NCBI RefSeq assembly: GCF_003952185.1
Contig: NZ_RXFS01000007.1
Location: forward strand, 186,001-250,000
From: Variovorax sp. 679
GTDB taxonomy: Bacteria > Pseudomonadota > Gammaproteobacteria > Burkholderiales > Burkholderiaceae_C
Direction: 5' to 3'
DNA: 64,000 nt
In this document: piece after piece, positions 1 through 8,549 of the stretch
How the letters are laid out: each line of letters starts with the position of its first letter
How positions within the stretch are numbered: position 1 is the stretch's first letter
Made by a program: the position numbers and the translations under genes
The notes under the pieces: model-generated
The model's input: the letters and a program-made list of their open reading frames with translations, nothing else
Databases searched by the model: none
What the model was told of the DNA's origin: nothing

Positions 1-508
1 GCCGCGACACCCCGTCAAGGCCATCGACCTGTACGCCGAGGGCTTCGACCCCACGCTGACATGCGAAGAGCGCATCGCCTACCTCGACAACCCCGACCTG
101 ATCCGCGAACGCGTGAGACCCCACGTCGAAGCGCTGCTGTGGGCCGAGCACCTGGTGTTCGTGTTTCCCACCTGGTTCCACGGGCCGCCGTCGATGCTCA
201 AGGGCTGGCTCGAAAGGGTGTGGCTGCCGGGCGTGGCCTTCCTGCCGGCGGAGCGCAAGGGGCAGCTCGCGAAGTCGGGCATGCGGCACATCAGGCGGCT
301 CACGGTGGTGACCACCGGCGGCTCGCCGCGCTGGTTCGTGATGGTGATCGGCGACCCTGGGCGGCGGCTGTTCACGCGGGCGCTGCGCGCGCTCTTCGCG
401 TGGCGCTGCAAGGTGACGTGGCTGCAGCTGCATGACATGAACGCCGTGACCGCGAGAGACCGAACCCATTTCATAGAGCGCGTGTCGCGCAAGCTGGGCA
501 GCATTTAG
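1..508 (+). CDS. Flavodoxin-fold NAD(P)H-dependent oxidoreductase (5' truncated by window edge)
   Basis: The reading frame is open from base 2 with no start inside the window, so the N-terminus, including the FMN-phosphate loop, lies outside. What remains contains the Flavodoxin_2 core motif FPTWFHGPPSMLKGWLERV, typical of NQO/MdaB/KefF-type quinone reductases, and a basic amphipathic C-terminus. The family reduces quinones or flavins with NAD(P)H in the cytoplasm. It lies 14 bp upstream of a ferredoxin-reductase gene and is probably cotranscribed with it. The internal ATG at 113 is a possible alternative start, but the upstream residues also look family-like, so I treat the gene as partial. 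Confidence 0.8.
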   Translation, partial: PRHPVKAIDLYAEGFDPTLTCEERIAYLDNPDLIRERVRPHVEALLWAEHLVFVFPTWFHGPPSMLKGWLERVWLPGVAFLPAERKGQLAKSGMRHIRRLTVVTTGGSPRWFVMVIGDPGRRLFTRALRALFAWRCKVTWLQLHDMNAVTARDRTHFIERVSRKLGSI

Positions 509-522
509 GGAGAGACAACACC

Positions 523-1488
523 ATGAGCCTCGAACGCACGCTCACCGTCCGCGTCGAACGCATCTCGCGGCAGACGCCGGAAATCCTGGCCTTCGAGCTG
601 GCCCACCCGTGGGGCCGGCCGCTGCCTTCCTACGAGGCCGGCGCGCACATCGACGTGCACATGCCCGGCGGCTTCTCGCGGCAGTACTCGCTGGCGCGCG
701 CGCCTTCGGCGGCCAGCGCGGGCAGCTACGTGATCGGCGTGAAGCGCGAGCTTTCCAGCCGCGGCGGCTCGGCCTCGATGCACGAGCGCGTGCGCGAGGG
801 CGACCTGCTGCCGATCAGCGCGCCGCGCAACACCTTCCCGCTGCGCGAGGAAGCCACGCACCACCTGCTGCTGGCCGGCGGCATCGGCATGACGCCGCTG
901 CTGGCGATGGCGCAGGCGCTGGCCGCGCGCGGCGCCGCGTTCACGCTGTGCGTGTTCGCGCGCAGCGAGGAGCACCTGGCATTCGCCGATGCGCTGCATG
1001 CGCCGGCGCTGGCGCCGCACCTGCGGCTGCATCTGGACCAGGGTGATGCCTCGCAGCGCATCGACCTGCGTTCACTGCTGGCCGAGCGCGCGAGCGGCAC
1101 GCACCTGTATGTGTGCGGCCCCGGCGGCTTCATGCAGGCGGTGCGCGACGCGGCCGCGCACTGGCCCGAGGACGCACTGCACGCCGAGTACTTCGCCGCA
1201 CCGACCGACGCCAACACCACCACCGGCCTGCCCTTCACGCTGAAGCTCTCGCGGCGCGGCATCACGGTGCCGGTGGCCGCGGACCAGACGGCCGTCGATG
1301 CGTTGCACGAGGTGGGCATCGACATTCCCGTGTCGTGCCAGCAGGGCCTGTGCGGCACCTGCGTGGTCGAGGGCGACGGCGAGGGCGCCGAGCACCGCGA
1401 CTTCTGCCTCACGGGCAGCGAGCGCCGCCACAAGGTGGCGCTGTGCTGCTCGCGCGCCAAAGGCCAGGAACTGGAACTGCAGCTGTGA
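523..1488 (+). CDS. VanB-type oxygenase reductase (FMN/NAD domain plus 2Fe-2S ferredoxin)
   Basis: This 321-residue protein has the phthalate-dioxygenase-reductase layout. An N-terminal FAD/FMN barrel (about 1-105, with RQYSLARAPS as the flavin-binding motif) is followed by an NAD(P) domain beginning LLLAGGIGMTPLLAMA (about 113), then a plant-type ferredoxin domain with CQQGLCGTC and a distal Cys as 2Fe-2S ligands (about 270-310). Such proteins pass NAD(P)H electrons to Rieske oxygenases such as vanillate demethylase. No oxygenase subunit is visible in the window, so the partner may lie upstream. The start follows GAGAGAC at 511-517. The stop overlaps the next gene's GTG start by 4 bp. Confidence 0.88.
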   Translation: MSLERTLTVRVERISRQTPEILAFELAHPWGRPLPSYEAGAHIDVHMPGGFSRQYSLARAPSAASAGSYVIGVKRELSSRGGSASMHERVREGDLLPISAPRNTFPLREEATHHLLLAGGIGMTPLLAMAQALAARGAAFTLCVFARSEEHLAFADALHAPALAPHLRLHLDQGDASQRIDLRSLLAERASGTHLYVCGPGGFMQAVRDAAAHWPEDALHAEYFAAPTDANTTTGLPFTLKLSRRGITVPVAADQTAVDALHEVGIDIPVSCQQGLCGTCVVEGDGEGAEHRDFCLTGSERRHKVALCCSRAKGQELELQL

Positions 1489-2156
1489 GCGCACGCCCCG
1501 CCTCCATCAACGAAGAGAGCGACGCCGAGGCGCCCACCGCCACGCGCGGCCGTTCGCGCAAGTACACGCAGGTGCTCGGCCTCATCAACCAGGCCGCGAT
1601 CGAGGTGTTCGCGAGCGAAGGGCTGGCCGGCGCATCGACGCAGGCCATCGCCGACAAGGCGGGGCTGTCGAAGGCGCAGCTGCACTACTACATCGACAGC
1701 AAGGAGGCGCTGTACCGCCAGGTGCTGCAGGACATCCTCACCGACTGGATCGTGGTGTTCGGCTTCAGCGACGAGGCCTTCGGCCCGCGCAAGGTGCTGG
1801 GCGACCTGATCCGCCGCAAGATGATGTTCTCGTTCGAGCACCCGCTGCGCTCGCGCATCTTCACGGCCGAGATGATGCGCGGCGCGCCCGTCATCAACAA
1901 CATGATGGAGACGAGCAAGCAGCGCACCGACCAGGCCGCCGCCGTGATCCAGAACTGGATGAACCAGGGCCTGATGGACAAGGCCGACCCGATGCTGGTG
2001 CTGTTCCACATCTGGGCCGTGACGCAGTTCTACGCCGACCACGCCACGCAGGCTGCCTATTACCGCGACACTGCCCAGCAAGGCGAGGAGAAGGACCGGC
2101 GCTACCTGATCGAGCAGGTGACGGAGTTCCTGCTGAAGGGGGCGGGGGTCAGGTAG
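1485..2156 (+). CDS. TetR-family regulator with RutR/YcdC-type C-terminal domain
   Basis: A GTG start at 1485 overlaps the reductase stop (GTGA) and indicates translational coupling. The 223-residue product has a TetR helix-turn-helix at about 25-70 (TQAIADKAGLSKAQLHYYI). The ligand domain carries motifs shared with RutR/YcdC, notably a FTAEMMRGAP segment and HIWAVTQFYADHATQ near the end. RutR senses pyrimidines in enterics; the ligand here is unknown. Position downstream of the reductase suggests it regulates that operon. It ends 1 bp before the convergent RidA-family gene's stop codon, so the two transcription units meet head-on with no spacer. Confidence 0.85.
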   Translation: MSARPASINEESDAEAPTATRGRSRKYTQVLGLINQAAIEVFASEGLAGASTQAIADKAGLSKAQLHYYIDSKEALYRQVLQDILTDWIVVFGFSDEAFGPRKVLGDLIRRKMMFSFEHPLRSRIFTAEMMRGAPVINNMMETSKQRTDQAAAVIQNWMNQGLMDKADPMLVLFHIWAVTQFYADHATQAAYYRDTAQQGEEKDRRYLIEQVTEFLLKGAGVR

Positions 2157-2157
2157 A

Positions 2158-2628
2158 TCAGCTCGAGGAGGGGTGCAGGGGCAGGTACATCGTGGCCTCC
2201 ACTTCGACCAGCACCTCGTCCCCCGGCAGGAAACGCGAGACCTCCACCACCGTGCTCACCGGCGGCTCGCCCGGATAGAACAGGCCGCGCACGCGGTTGT
2301 AGAAGGCGTAGTGCGGAAGGTGGCGGAAGTACTGCACCAGCTTCACCACGTCCTGCATCGTGCCGCCGTGCTCGGCGGCGATCTGGCGGATGCGCTCCAG
2401 CACGAACCAGCTCTGCGCGACGATGGGCGCCTCGAACACATCGACCGACATCTGGCCGGTGGCGTAGCCCACGCCCTGCAGCGCGGTGCGCGCCTCTTCC
2501 GGAATGGCGTCGTAGCCGGCGACGGCGCGGCGCGTGGCCGGGTCGACGGCGACCACGCCGCTCATGAAGACGAAATCGCCCACGCGCTTCGCGGCGGCGT
2601 AGTTGGCCATCGGCTTGCCCATGCTCAT
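2158..2628 (-). CDS. RidA/YjgF/RutC-family protein
   Basis: A 156-residue RidA-fold protein, somewhat longer than the usual 128, with the family core (GDFVFMSGVVAVDP near the N-terminus, VVEVSRFLPGDEVLVEVEA near the C-terminus, where the ligand-contacting Arg normally sits). Family members hydrolyse reactive enamines/imines or, as RutC, process aminoacrylate-type intermediates. The start (ATG at 2626-2628) overlaps the amidohydrolase stop as ATGA. It is the last gene of the leftward operon. Its presence beside an amidohydrolase suggests the pathway generates an imine or enamine; this is inference. Confidence 0.88.
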   Translation of the reverse strand: MSMGKPMANYAAAKRVGDFVFMSGVVAVDPATRRAVAGYDAIPEEARTALQGVGYATGQMSVDVFEAPIVAQSWFVLERIRQIAAEHGGTMQDVVKLVQYFRHLPHYAFYNRVRGLFYPGEPPVSTVVEVSRFLPGDEVLVEVEATMYLPLHPSSS

Positions 2629-3824
2629 TGCTCGTTGCTCTCCAGTCGTTGGCCGGCGCGGATGACGGTGCGTTGCCGTCCGCGCGGGCCGATCAGTTCG
2701 TGTTCGTCGGTGGCCGACAGTACCAGCAGGTCGGCCGGGCAGCCCGGCGCGATGCGCCCGTCCCACGCGAGCCCCAGCGCCTTCGCGGGGTTCACCGTGA
2801 CGGTATCGAGCCAGTCGGAGGCCGGCGCGAGATGCGCCATCTGCACCCCGAGGCCGAAGGTCTCCAGCAGGTCGTAGCTGCCGTAGGGATAGAAGGCGTC
2901 CTGCACGTTGTCGGTTGCCAGGCTCGCACGCAAGCCCCGTGCCGCCGCCTCGCGGATGCGCGTGATGCCGCGTTGCAGCGGGGTGCGGTCCCACGCGCCC
3001 TGCAGGTAGAGATTGGTGGTGGGCAGCGCGACGAGGTGGATGTCGGCACCCGCGCACAGCGCGAGCGTTTCGGTGGCGACGGCGTCGTCCTGCACCGAGA
3101 GCGAACATGCATGGCCGCAGACCACGCCGCGCCGGAAGTCGCGCGCCCGCACCAGCTGCGCGATGCTGCGCAGGCCGGTGGCCTCGACGTCCAGGCCCTC
3201 GTCGACGTGGAAGTCGAGCGCCAGCCCATGCTGCTGCGCGAGGTCGAACACGCGGCCCAGCTTGTGGACGACGCCTTCGTTGCGATAGACGAAGGCGCCG
3301 AGCACGCCGCCCGCGCGCTTCACCTCGCGCGCGATGCGCTCTCCCGCGGCGATGTCGGCGAACAGGTCGAGCGGCGTGAGCGAGACGAACTGCAGCTCGA
3401 CGCGGCCGCGCCATTCCTCGCGCAGCGACTCGAACACCGCCAGCGCGGCCGGCGGCTCGGGCTGCACCCAGTCGAGGTGCGTGCGCAGCGCGCGCGTGCC
3501 CGATCGCCATGCGTCGCGCAGCGCGCGCTCCATGCGCAGGCGCAGCGATTCGCCGGTCCAGCTCTCGCGGTGCCGGTTCATGCGCTCGATGGCCACGAAG
3601 AGGTTGCCCTCGGCCGCGCCCACGTCCTGCACGGTGTAGTTCTTGTCGATGTGCGCATGGGCCTCGACCGGTGCGCTCAGCAGCGTGCCGTTCGCGTGCT
3701 GCTGCTGCGCGCTGGGCGTGATGGATGCGACCTTGTCGCCGGCCAGCGTGACGTCGAACAGCTGCGCATCGCCCGCCGCGAAGCCACGCAGCGGCGCCGG
3801 TATGCGCAGCGCTTCGAGCTTCAT
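2625..3824 (-). CDS. Cytosine-deaminase-like amidohydrolase
   Basis: A 399-residue TIM-barrel metal hydrolase. HAHIDK at 56-61 is the first metal motif (HxH), DFHVDEG near mid-sequence supplies a metal/catalytic His, GHACSL follows, and [13 protein letters not shown] contains the catalytic Asp in the arrangement seen in cytosine deaminase/AtzC-like enzymes. The C-terminal beta domain ends in LLVLSAT. The start at 3824 is chosen because it overlaps the upstream stop as ATGA; an upstream start at 3935 would run into otnI. Substrate not determinable, but deamination or hydrolysis of a C-N bond is expected. It is not part of the characterised tetronate pathway. Confidence 0.85.
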   Translation of the reverse strand: MKLEALRIPAPLRGFAAGDAQLFDVTLAGDKVASITPSAQQQHANGTLLSAPVEAHAHIDKNYTVQDVGAAEGNLFVAIERMNRHRESWTGESLRLRMERALRDAWRSGTRALRTHLDWVQPEPPAALAVFESLREEWRGRVELQFVSLTPLDLFADIAAGERIAREVKRAGGVLGAFVYRNEGVVHKLGRVFDLAQQHGLALDFHVDEGLDVEATGLRSIAQLVRARDFRRGVVCGHACSLSVQDDAVATETLALCAGADIHLVALPTTNLYLQGAWDRTPLQRGITRIREAAARGLRASLATDNVQDAFYPYGSYDLLETFGLGVQMAHLAPASDWLDTVTVNPAKALGLAWDGRIAPGCPADLLVLSATDEHELIGPRGRQRTVIRAGQRLESNEQ

Positions 3825-4642
3825 GCGTGTCGCTGCCGCCAGTCGCGCAACCAGCCGAGCCCTGCCGAAGTGCCGCCGGGTTCCGCGCCGCGCTTCGGCC
3901 GGTATTCGCAGCCGACCCAGCCCTGCCAGCCGCACTGCGCCGACACTTCGTCGAGCACATCGAACAGGTACGGGTAGTTCTGTTCGCCGACGTCGGGCTC
4001 GTTGCGGTCGGGCACGCCGGCGATCTGGATGTGGCCGACGCGGCCGGTGGGCAGGTACTTGCGGATCTTCATCGCCACGTCGCCCTCGACGATCTGGCAG
4101 TGGTAGAGGTCCATCTGCACCTTGAGGTTGGGCGCGCCGACGGTCTCGACGATCTCGTGCGCGTGGTCCTGCCGGTTGAGGAAGAAGCCCGGGATGTCGC
4201 GCGTGTTGATCGGCTCGATCAGCACGTCGCGGCCCGCCTTGGCGGCCTCGGCCGCGGCCCGGCGCAGGTTGTCGACGTACACCGGCTGCAGTGCGTCGCG
4301 CTGCTGTCCGGCAGGCACGAGGCCGGCCATGACGTGGATGCGCGGGCAGTCGAGCGCCACGGCGTAGTCGATGGCCTTCGCGATGCCTTCGCGGAACTCG
4401 GCTTCGCGCCCCGGCAGGCAGGCCAGGCCGCGCTCGCCGCCGTTCCAGTCGCCCGGCGGGCCGTTGAACAGCACCTGCTGCAGGCCGTTGTGCTTGAGTC
4501 GCGCAACGATCTCTTCTTTCGCGAAGTCGTAGGGGAAGAGGTATTCCACGGCCTTGAAGCCGTCCTTCGCGGCGGCATCGAAGCGGTCGAGAAAGGCGAG
4601 CTCCGGATAGAGCATCGAAAGATTGGCTGCGAATTGAGGCAT
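3821..4642 (-). CDS. otnI: 2-oxo-tetronate isomerase / hydroxypyruvate isomerase family
   Basis: A 273-residue xylose-isomerase-like TIM barrel of the Hyi family, with [15 protein letters not shown] at the N-terminus, [14 protein letters not shown] (metal-binding Glu), QMDLYHCQ and CEYRP. OtnI interconverts 2-oxo- and 3-oxo-tetronate. Assignment to OtnI rather than hydroxypyruvate isomerase rests on the adjoining otnC, otnK, denD and ltnD genes, the full set described for L-threonate/D-erythronate use. It starts 12 bp after the otnC stop, and its own stop overlaps the amidohydrolase ATG. Confidence 0.9.
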   Translation of the reverse strand: MPQFAANLSMLYPELAFLDRFDAAAKDGFKAVEYLFPYDFAKEEIVARLKHNGLQQVLFNGPPGDWNGGERGLACLPGREAEFREGIAKAIDYAVALDCPRIHVMAGLVPAGQQRDALQPVYVDNLRRAAAEAAKAGRDVLIEPINTRDIPGFFLNRQDHAHEIVETVGAPNLKVQMDLYHCQIVEGDVAMKIRKYLPTGRVGHIQIAGVPDRNEPDVGEQNYPYLFDVLDEVSAQCGWQGWVGCEYRPKRGAEPGGTSAGLGWLRDWRQRHA

Positions 4643-4654
4643 GGGGTGTTTTTA

Positions 4655-5332
4655 CTACCAGCGCGCACCGAAAGTGCGACGCAGTTCATCGATCTGTTCG
4701 GCATCCAGCGGCTCGGGCCTTGCGGCCTGCGTGAGCTGCTGGAGCCGTGCGGTTTCTTCAAGCTCTTCGAGCACGGCCATCGCGGCGGCCGGCGTGTCGT
4801 GCCAGACGTTGGGGCCGAGGCGCGTGAGCATCACGGCGCGGATCGGCGTACCTGCCGCGCCGAAGCGCCCGATGGCCTGCGCCACCTGTTCGGCCGCTTC
4901 GGGCGCGCCCGGGCGGTGGTACGGAATGACCGGCACGTGGCCGACCTTCATCACGAAATAGGGCGTGAGTGCGGGCAGCAGTTCGTCGCCCGGAGCCTGC
5001 AGCGTGAGCGCCACGCAATGCGTGCTGTGCGTGTGGATCACGCAGGCGGTGTTCGCGTCGAAGCTGCGTGCGGCGGCGTAGATGCGCGTGTGCAGCGCGA
5101 TGGTCTTGCTGGCGCGGTCGCCGCCGGTCTGCTGGCCCTGGGCATCGAGCCTGGCCAGACGAGCGGGGTCGAGAAAGCCAAGGCAGGCGTCGGTCGGCGT
5201 GATGAGAAAGCCGTCGTCCAGCCGCACGCTGATGTTGCCGGCCGTTGCATGCACGTAGCCGCGCTCGAACAGGCTGCGGCCGACGCGGCAGATTTCCTCG
5301 CGGGCCTGGTTCTCGGTGATGCTCTCGGTCAT
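4655..5332 (-). CDS. otnC: 3-oxo-tetronate 4-phosphate decarboxylase (class II aldolase family)
   Basis: A 225-residue class II aldolase/adducin-fold protein. It shows HATAGNISVRL (phosphate/active site), ITPTDACLG, and zinc ligands in IHTHSTHC followed by a further His in the C-terminal half. OtnC decarboxylates 3-oxo-tetronate 4-phosphate to dihydroxyacetone phosphate. The same frame is open far upstream, but the ATG at 5330-5332 overlaps the otnK stop as ATGA and begins the recognisable family sequence, so the upstream part is not coding. Confidence 0.92.
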   Translation of the reverse strand: MTESITENQAREEICRVGRSLFERGYVHATAGNISVRLDDGFLITPTDACLGFLDPARLARLDAQGQQTGGDRASKTIALHTRIYAAARSFDANTACVIHTHSTHCVALTLQAPGDELLPALTPYFVMKVGHVPVIPYHRPGAPEAAEQVAQAIGRFGAAGTPIRAVMLTRLGPNVWHDTPAAAMAVLEELEETARLQQLTQAARPEPLDAEQIDELRRTFGARW

Positions 5333-6600
5333 TCGAGCACTGTAAATGCCTTGGTGAAGAAATCGTCGCTGCCGAAGTTGCCGGATTTCAGCGCGATGTG
5401 CAGGCCGGCCTCGGGCGCGGCTTCGGAGCGCGCATGGCACCACGGCACGCCGGGGTCGATCTGCGGGCCGATCTGCATCTGCGCGATGCCCAGCGCCTGC
5501 ACGCAGGCGCCCGAGGTCTCGCCGCCGGCCACCACCAGCTGGTGCACGCCGCGCTCGACCAGGCCGCGCGCGATGGCGGCGATGGTGCGCTCGACCATCG
5601 CGCCGGCTTCTTCCACACCCAGGCGGCCCTGCACCGACTTCACGGCGCCGGCCTCGGCGGTCGAGTAGACGAGCACGGAGCCCTTGTCGATCAGCGGAGC
5701 GGCCCACGCCAGAGCCTCGGCAGCGACATCCACGCCCGCCGCGATGCGCAGCGGATCGATGGCCATCGCCGCACCGCCGCGCTGGATGAAGTCGAGCACC
5801 TGGCGGTTGGTGGCGAGCGAGCAGCTGCCCGAGACCACTGCTGTCTTTCCGCCGGCTTTGGGCAGCGCGCTCGCCTGCGAAGAGGGCGCGAGGCCGAAGT
5901 TGGCCGGCAGGCCGATGGCCACGCCCGAACCCGCGGTGAGCAGCGGCATCTTCGCGAGCGCCGGGCCCATGCGCAGCAGGTCGTCGTTCGACACCGCGTC
6001 GACGATGGCGATGGAGACGCCCTCGGCCTTGAGCTGCGCGATGCGCTCCTCGATGACAGCCGCGCCGCGCGCCACCACCGCGTAGTCGACGAGCCCCACC
6101 TTGCGCTTGCACTGCGCCTGCAGCACGCGCACGAGGTTCGGGTCGGTCATCGGCGTGAGCGGGTGGTTCTGCATGCCGCTCTCGTTGAGCAGCACGTCGC
6201 CCGCGAACAGGTAGCCCTTGAACACGGTGCGCTTGTTGTCGGGGAAGGCGGGCGTGGCGATGGTGAAGTCGCATTGCAGCGCGTCCATCAGCGCCTCGGT
6301 GACCGGGCCGATGTTGCCCTGCGGCGTGCTGTCGAAGGTGGAGCAGTACTTGAAGTAGATCTGCTGCGCGCCCTGTGCCTGCAGCCAGCGCAGCGCCTCG
6401 AGAGAATGGGCGATGGCTTCGGCCGGCGCGATAGTGCGCGACTTGAGGGCGACGACCACCGCATCCACGTCGGCGTCGAGCGGGCCCTCGGGCACGCCGA
6501 TGGCCTGCACCACGCGCATGCCGGCACGCACGAGGTTGTTGGCAAGGTCGGTGGCGCCGGTGAAATCGTCGGCGATGCAGCCGAGCACGAGCTTTGCCAT
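5329..6600 (-). CDS. otnK: 3-oxo-tetronate kinase (DUF1537 family)
   Basis: A 423-residue four-carbon acid sugar kinase. The N-terminal substrate domain starts with LGCIADDFTGATDLANNLV. The C-terminal nucleotide-binding domain contains VVAGGETSGACVQALG and ends with SGNFGSDDFF, typical of OtnK/YgbK. It phosphorylates 3-oxo-tetronate at O4 using ATP. It sits 6 bp downstream of denD and is translationally coupled to otnC. Length matches the family (about 420). Confidence 0.93.
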   Translation of the reverse strand: MAKLVLGCIADDFTGATDLANNLVRAGMRVVQAIGVPEGPLDADVDAVVVALKSRTIAPAEAIAHSLEALRWLQAQGAQQIYFKYCSTFDSTPQGNIGPVTEALMDALQCDFTIATPAFPDNKRTVFKGYLFAGDVLLNESGMQNHPLTPMTDPNLVRVLQAQCKRKVGLVDYAVVARGAAVIEERIAQLKAEGVSIAIVDAVSNDDLLRMGPALAKMPLLTAGSGVAIGLPANFGLAPSSQASALPKAGGKTAVVSGSCSLATNRQVLDFIQRGGAAMAIDPLRIAAGVDVAAEALAWAAPLIDKGSVLVYSTAEAGAVKSVQGRLGVEEAGAMVERTIAAIARGLVERGVHQLVVAGGETSGACVQALGIAQMQIGPQIDPGVPWCHARSEAAPEAGLHIALKSGNFGSDDFFTKAFTVLE

Positions 6601-6606
6601 GGCTCT

Positions 6607-7623
6607 TCAGTCCTTCGCGATAGGTAGCTTCACTGCCTGCGCGTTCTCGCGCACGTAGTCGCGCAGGATCGCGTCGAAGCTCGCATCGGCTTTCAGGCCC
6701 AGAGCCTCGGCGCGTGCGGCATGAATGCGGCTGGGCCAGCTGGTGACGATCTTCGCGATGGCGGCATCGGGCTCCCAGTCGATCAGGCCGGTGGCGTCCT
6801 TGCCCGCGATGCGTTCGAGCGCCTGCGCCATCTCGCGCACGGTGGTCGTCAGCGCGGGCAGGTTGATGGCGGTGCGCGCACCCCACTCGGCAGCGCCGGC
6901 GGTGGCCGCGCGCACGATGCCGGCGACGGTGTTGCCGGGCGAGGCCAGCGCGACCGGCGTGTCGGGCGACACGGGGCAGCGCGCACGCTCGCCGGCCAAC
7001 GGCTCGCGCAGCATGCCGCTGAGGAAGCTCGAAGCCGCGCCGTTGGGACGGCCGGGGCGCACCGACACCGTCATGAGCCGCACGTTGCGGCCCTGCACGA
7101 AGCCCTTGCGCGTGAAGTCGGCCACCAGCTGCTCGCCGATGAACTTCTGGATGCCGTAGCTGTTCTGCGGCGTCGGCAGCGTGGTGTCTTCGATCACCGC
7201 GGGCAGGCGCTGCTCGGGCGAGTCGCCGAACACGGCGACCGAGCTGGAGAACACGAACACCGGCGAGTGGCCCGCGCGGCGCGCCGCTTCGAGCAGGCCG
7301 CGCGTGGCGTCGAGGTTGCTGCGCATGCCGAGGTCGAAGTCGGCCTCGCATTCGCCGCTGACTGCGGCGGCGAGGTGGAAGACGAGCTGCGTGTCGGCGA
7401 TGGGCAGCGCGCCGTTCGCGAGTTGCTCCAGCAGGTCGCCCTGCACGAACTGCACGCGCGCGTCGGCCGCCAGGTCGGCGGGCGGCGGCACGCGGTCGGC
7501 CAGGGTGATGCGCGAGACGGGCTGCGCGGCGGCGCCGGCCAGCGCGAGATTGCCGCCCGCGAGCAGCGTGCGGGCGAGGCGGGCGCCGAGGAAGCCGCAG
7601 CCGCCGGTGATGAGGATGTTCAT
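6607..7623 (-). CDS. denD: D-erythronate dehydrogenase (extended SDR)
   Basis: A 338-residue NAD-dependent epimerase/dehydratase-fold protein. The N-terminal GGCGFLG is the dinucleotide-binding GxxGxxG, FSSSVAVFG supplies the active-site Ser, and SYGIQKFIGEQ is the YxxxK catalytic motif. In D-erythronate catabolism DenD oxidises C2 to give 2-oxo-tetronate for OtnI. The combination with otnK/otnC/otnI supports this over other SDR roles. The start ATG at 7621-7623 precedes the canonical MNILITGG; upstream codons in frame belong to the shadow of the hydrolase gene. Confidence 0.88.
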   Translation of the reverse strand: MNILITGGCGFLGARLARTLLAGGNLALAGAAAQPVSRITLADRVPPPADLAADARVQFVQGDLLEQLANGALPIADTQLVFHLAAAVSGECEADFDLGMRSNLDATRGLLEAARRAGHSPVFVFSSSVAVFGDSPEQRLPAVIEDTTLPTPQNSYGIQKFIGEQLVADFTRKGFVQGRNVRLMTVSVRPGRPNGAASSFLSGMLREPLAGERARCPVSPDTPVALASPGNTVAGIVRAATAGAAEWGARTAINLPALTTTVREMAQALERIAGKDATGLIDWEPDAAIAKIVTSWPSRIHAARAEALGLKADASFDAILRDYVRENAQAVKLPIAKD

Positions 7624-7652
7624 GGTCGTCTTGTCTTTCGTCTTTGTTCTGT

Positions 7653-8549
7653 TCAGAGCGCGGGCAGGAAGCGCAGCAGCGCATCGGCCACCGCCTGCGG
7701 CGCCTCGCGCTGCGGGAAATGGCCCACGCCATCGAGCAGCTCGCGGCGGTAGGGACCGCTGAAGAAGCGCTCCTTGCCTGCCGAGGTGTCTGGATGATTG
7801 CAGGAATCGGCCGCGCCGTGCAGCACCAGCGAGGGCACCGACAGCACGGGCGCGGGACTGAGCGCGGCGTCGTCGGCCGCGTAGTGCAGATCGCCGGGCG
7901 CATGGCCCCAGCGATGGCGGTACGAATGCACCACCACCCGCGCCCAGTCGTTGCCCTCGAAGGCGGCGGCGGTGGCCTCGAACTCGGCGGGCTCGTACCA
8001 GCCGGCCGGTGCCCAGGTGTCCCACATCATCCGCGTGAAGGCGATGCGGTCGTCGTGCACGGTGCGTTCGCCGCGCGGCGTGGCCATGTACCAGTGGTAC
8101 CAGTAGTTGCGCGCCTGTTCGAGCGGCATCGGCTGGTCGGGCGCGTTGGTGCCGTAGCCGATCGACATCAGCGTGAGCGAACTCGCGACGCCGGGCCGCA
8201 GCCCGCAGGCATTGCCCACCGCACGCGCGCCCCAGTCGTGGCCGACCAGCGCAGGCTGCTGCAGGCCGAGCGCATCGATGAAATCGAGCAGGTCGCGGCC
8301 CAGCGCCGAGAGCTGTCCGCTGCGCGGCGTCTCGGCATGCAGGAAGGTCGTCGGTGCGAAGCCGCGCAGGGCGGGCAGCAGCACGCGCCAGCCGGCTTCG
8401 ACGAGCCGCGCGGCCACGCCGTGCCAGCAGCGCGGGCTGTCGGGCCAGCCGTGCACCAGCACCGCCGTGGCCTTGCCGGCGGGGTTCCATTCCTCGTAGC
8501 CGATGCGCAGCAGCGGCGTGTCGACGAACTTGACCTGTGGTTCGCTCAT
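7653..8549 (-). CDS. Alpha/beta-hydrolase (epoxide hydrolase/lactonase-like)
   Basis: A 298-residue alpha/beta-hydrolase. LVHGWPDSPRCW is the oxyanion-hole HGxP motif, and GHDWGARAVG has an Asp nucleophile as in epoxide hydrolases and haloalkane dehalogenases rather than the Ser of esterases. A C-terminal GVGHFPQREAP provides the catalytic His. The Asp nucleophile argues for C-O or C-halogen cleavage via an ester intermediate, though some lactonases share this signature. It is coupled to ltnD (ATGA at 8546-8549). Substrate unknown; possibly converts a precursor into threonate or erythronate. Confidence 0.82.
   Translation of the reverse strand: MSEPQVKFVDTPLLRIGYEEWNPAGKATAVLVHGWPDSPRCWHGVAARLVEAGWRVLLPALRGFAPTTFLHAETPRSGQLSALGRDLLDFIDALGLQQPALVGHDWGARAVGNACGLRPGVASSLTLMSIGYGTNAPDQPMPLEQARNYWYHWYMATPRGERTVHDDRIAFTRMMWDTWAPAGWYEPAEFEATAAAFEGNDWARVVVHSYRHRWGHAPGDLHYAADDAALSPAPVLSVPSLVLHGAADSCNHPDTSAGKERFFSGPYRRELLDGVGHFPQREAPQAVADALLRFLPAL

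Noticed and set aside
5333-7903. Very long open frame continuous with otnC, suggesting a fusion protein
   Set aside because: High-GC shadow frame; otnK and denD occupy the same DNA in another frame with clear family motifs, and otnC has its own coupled ATG.
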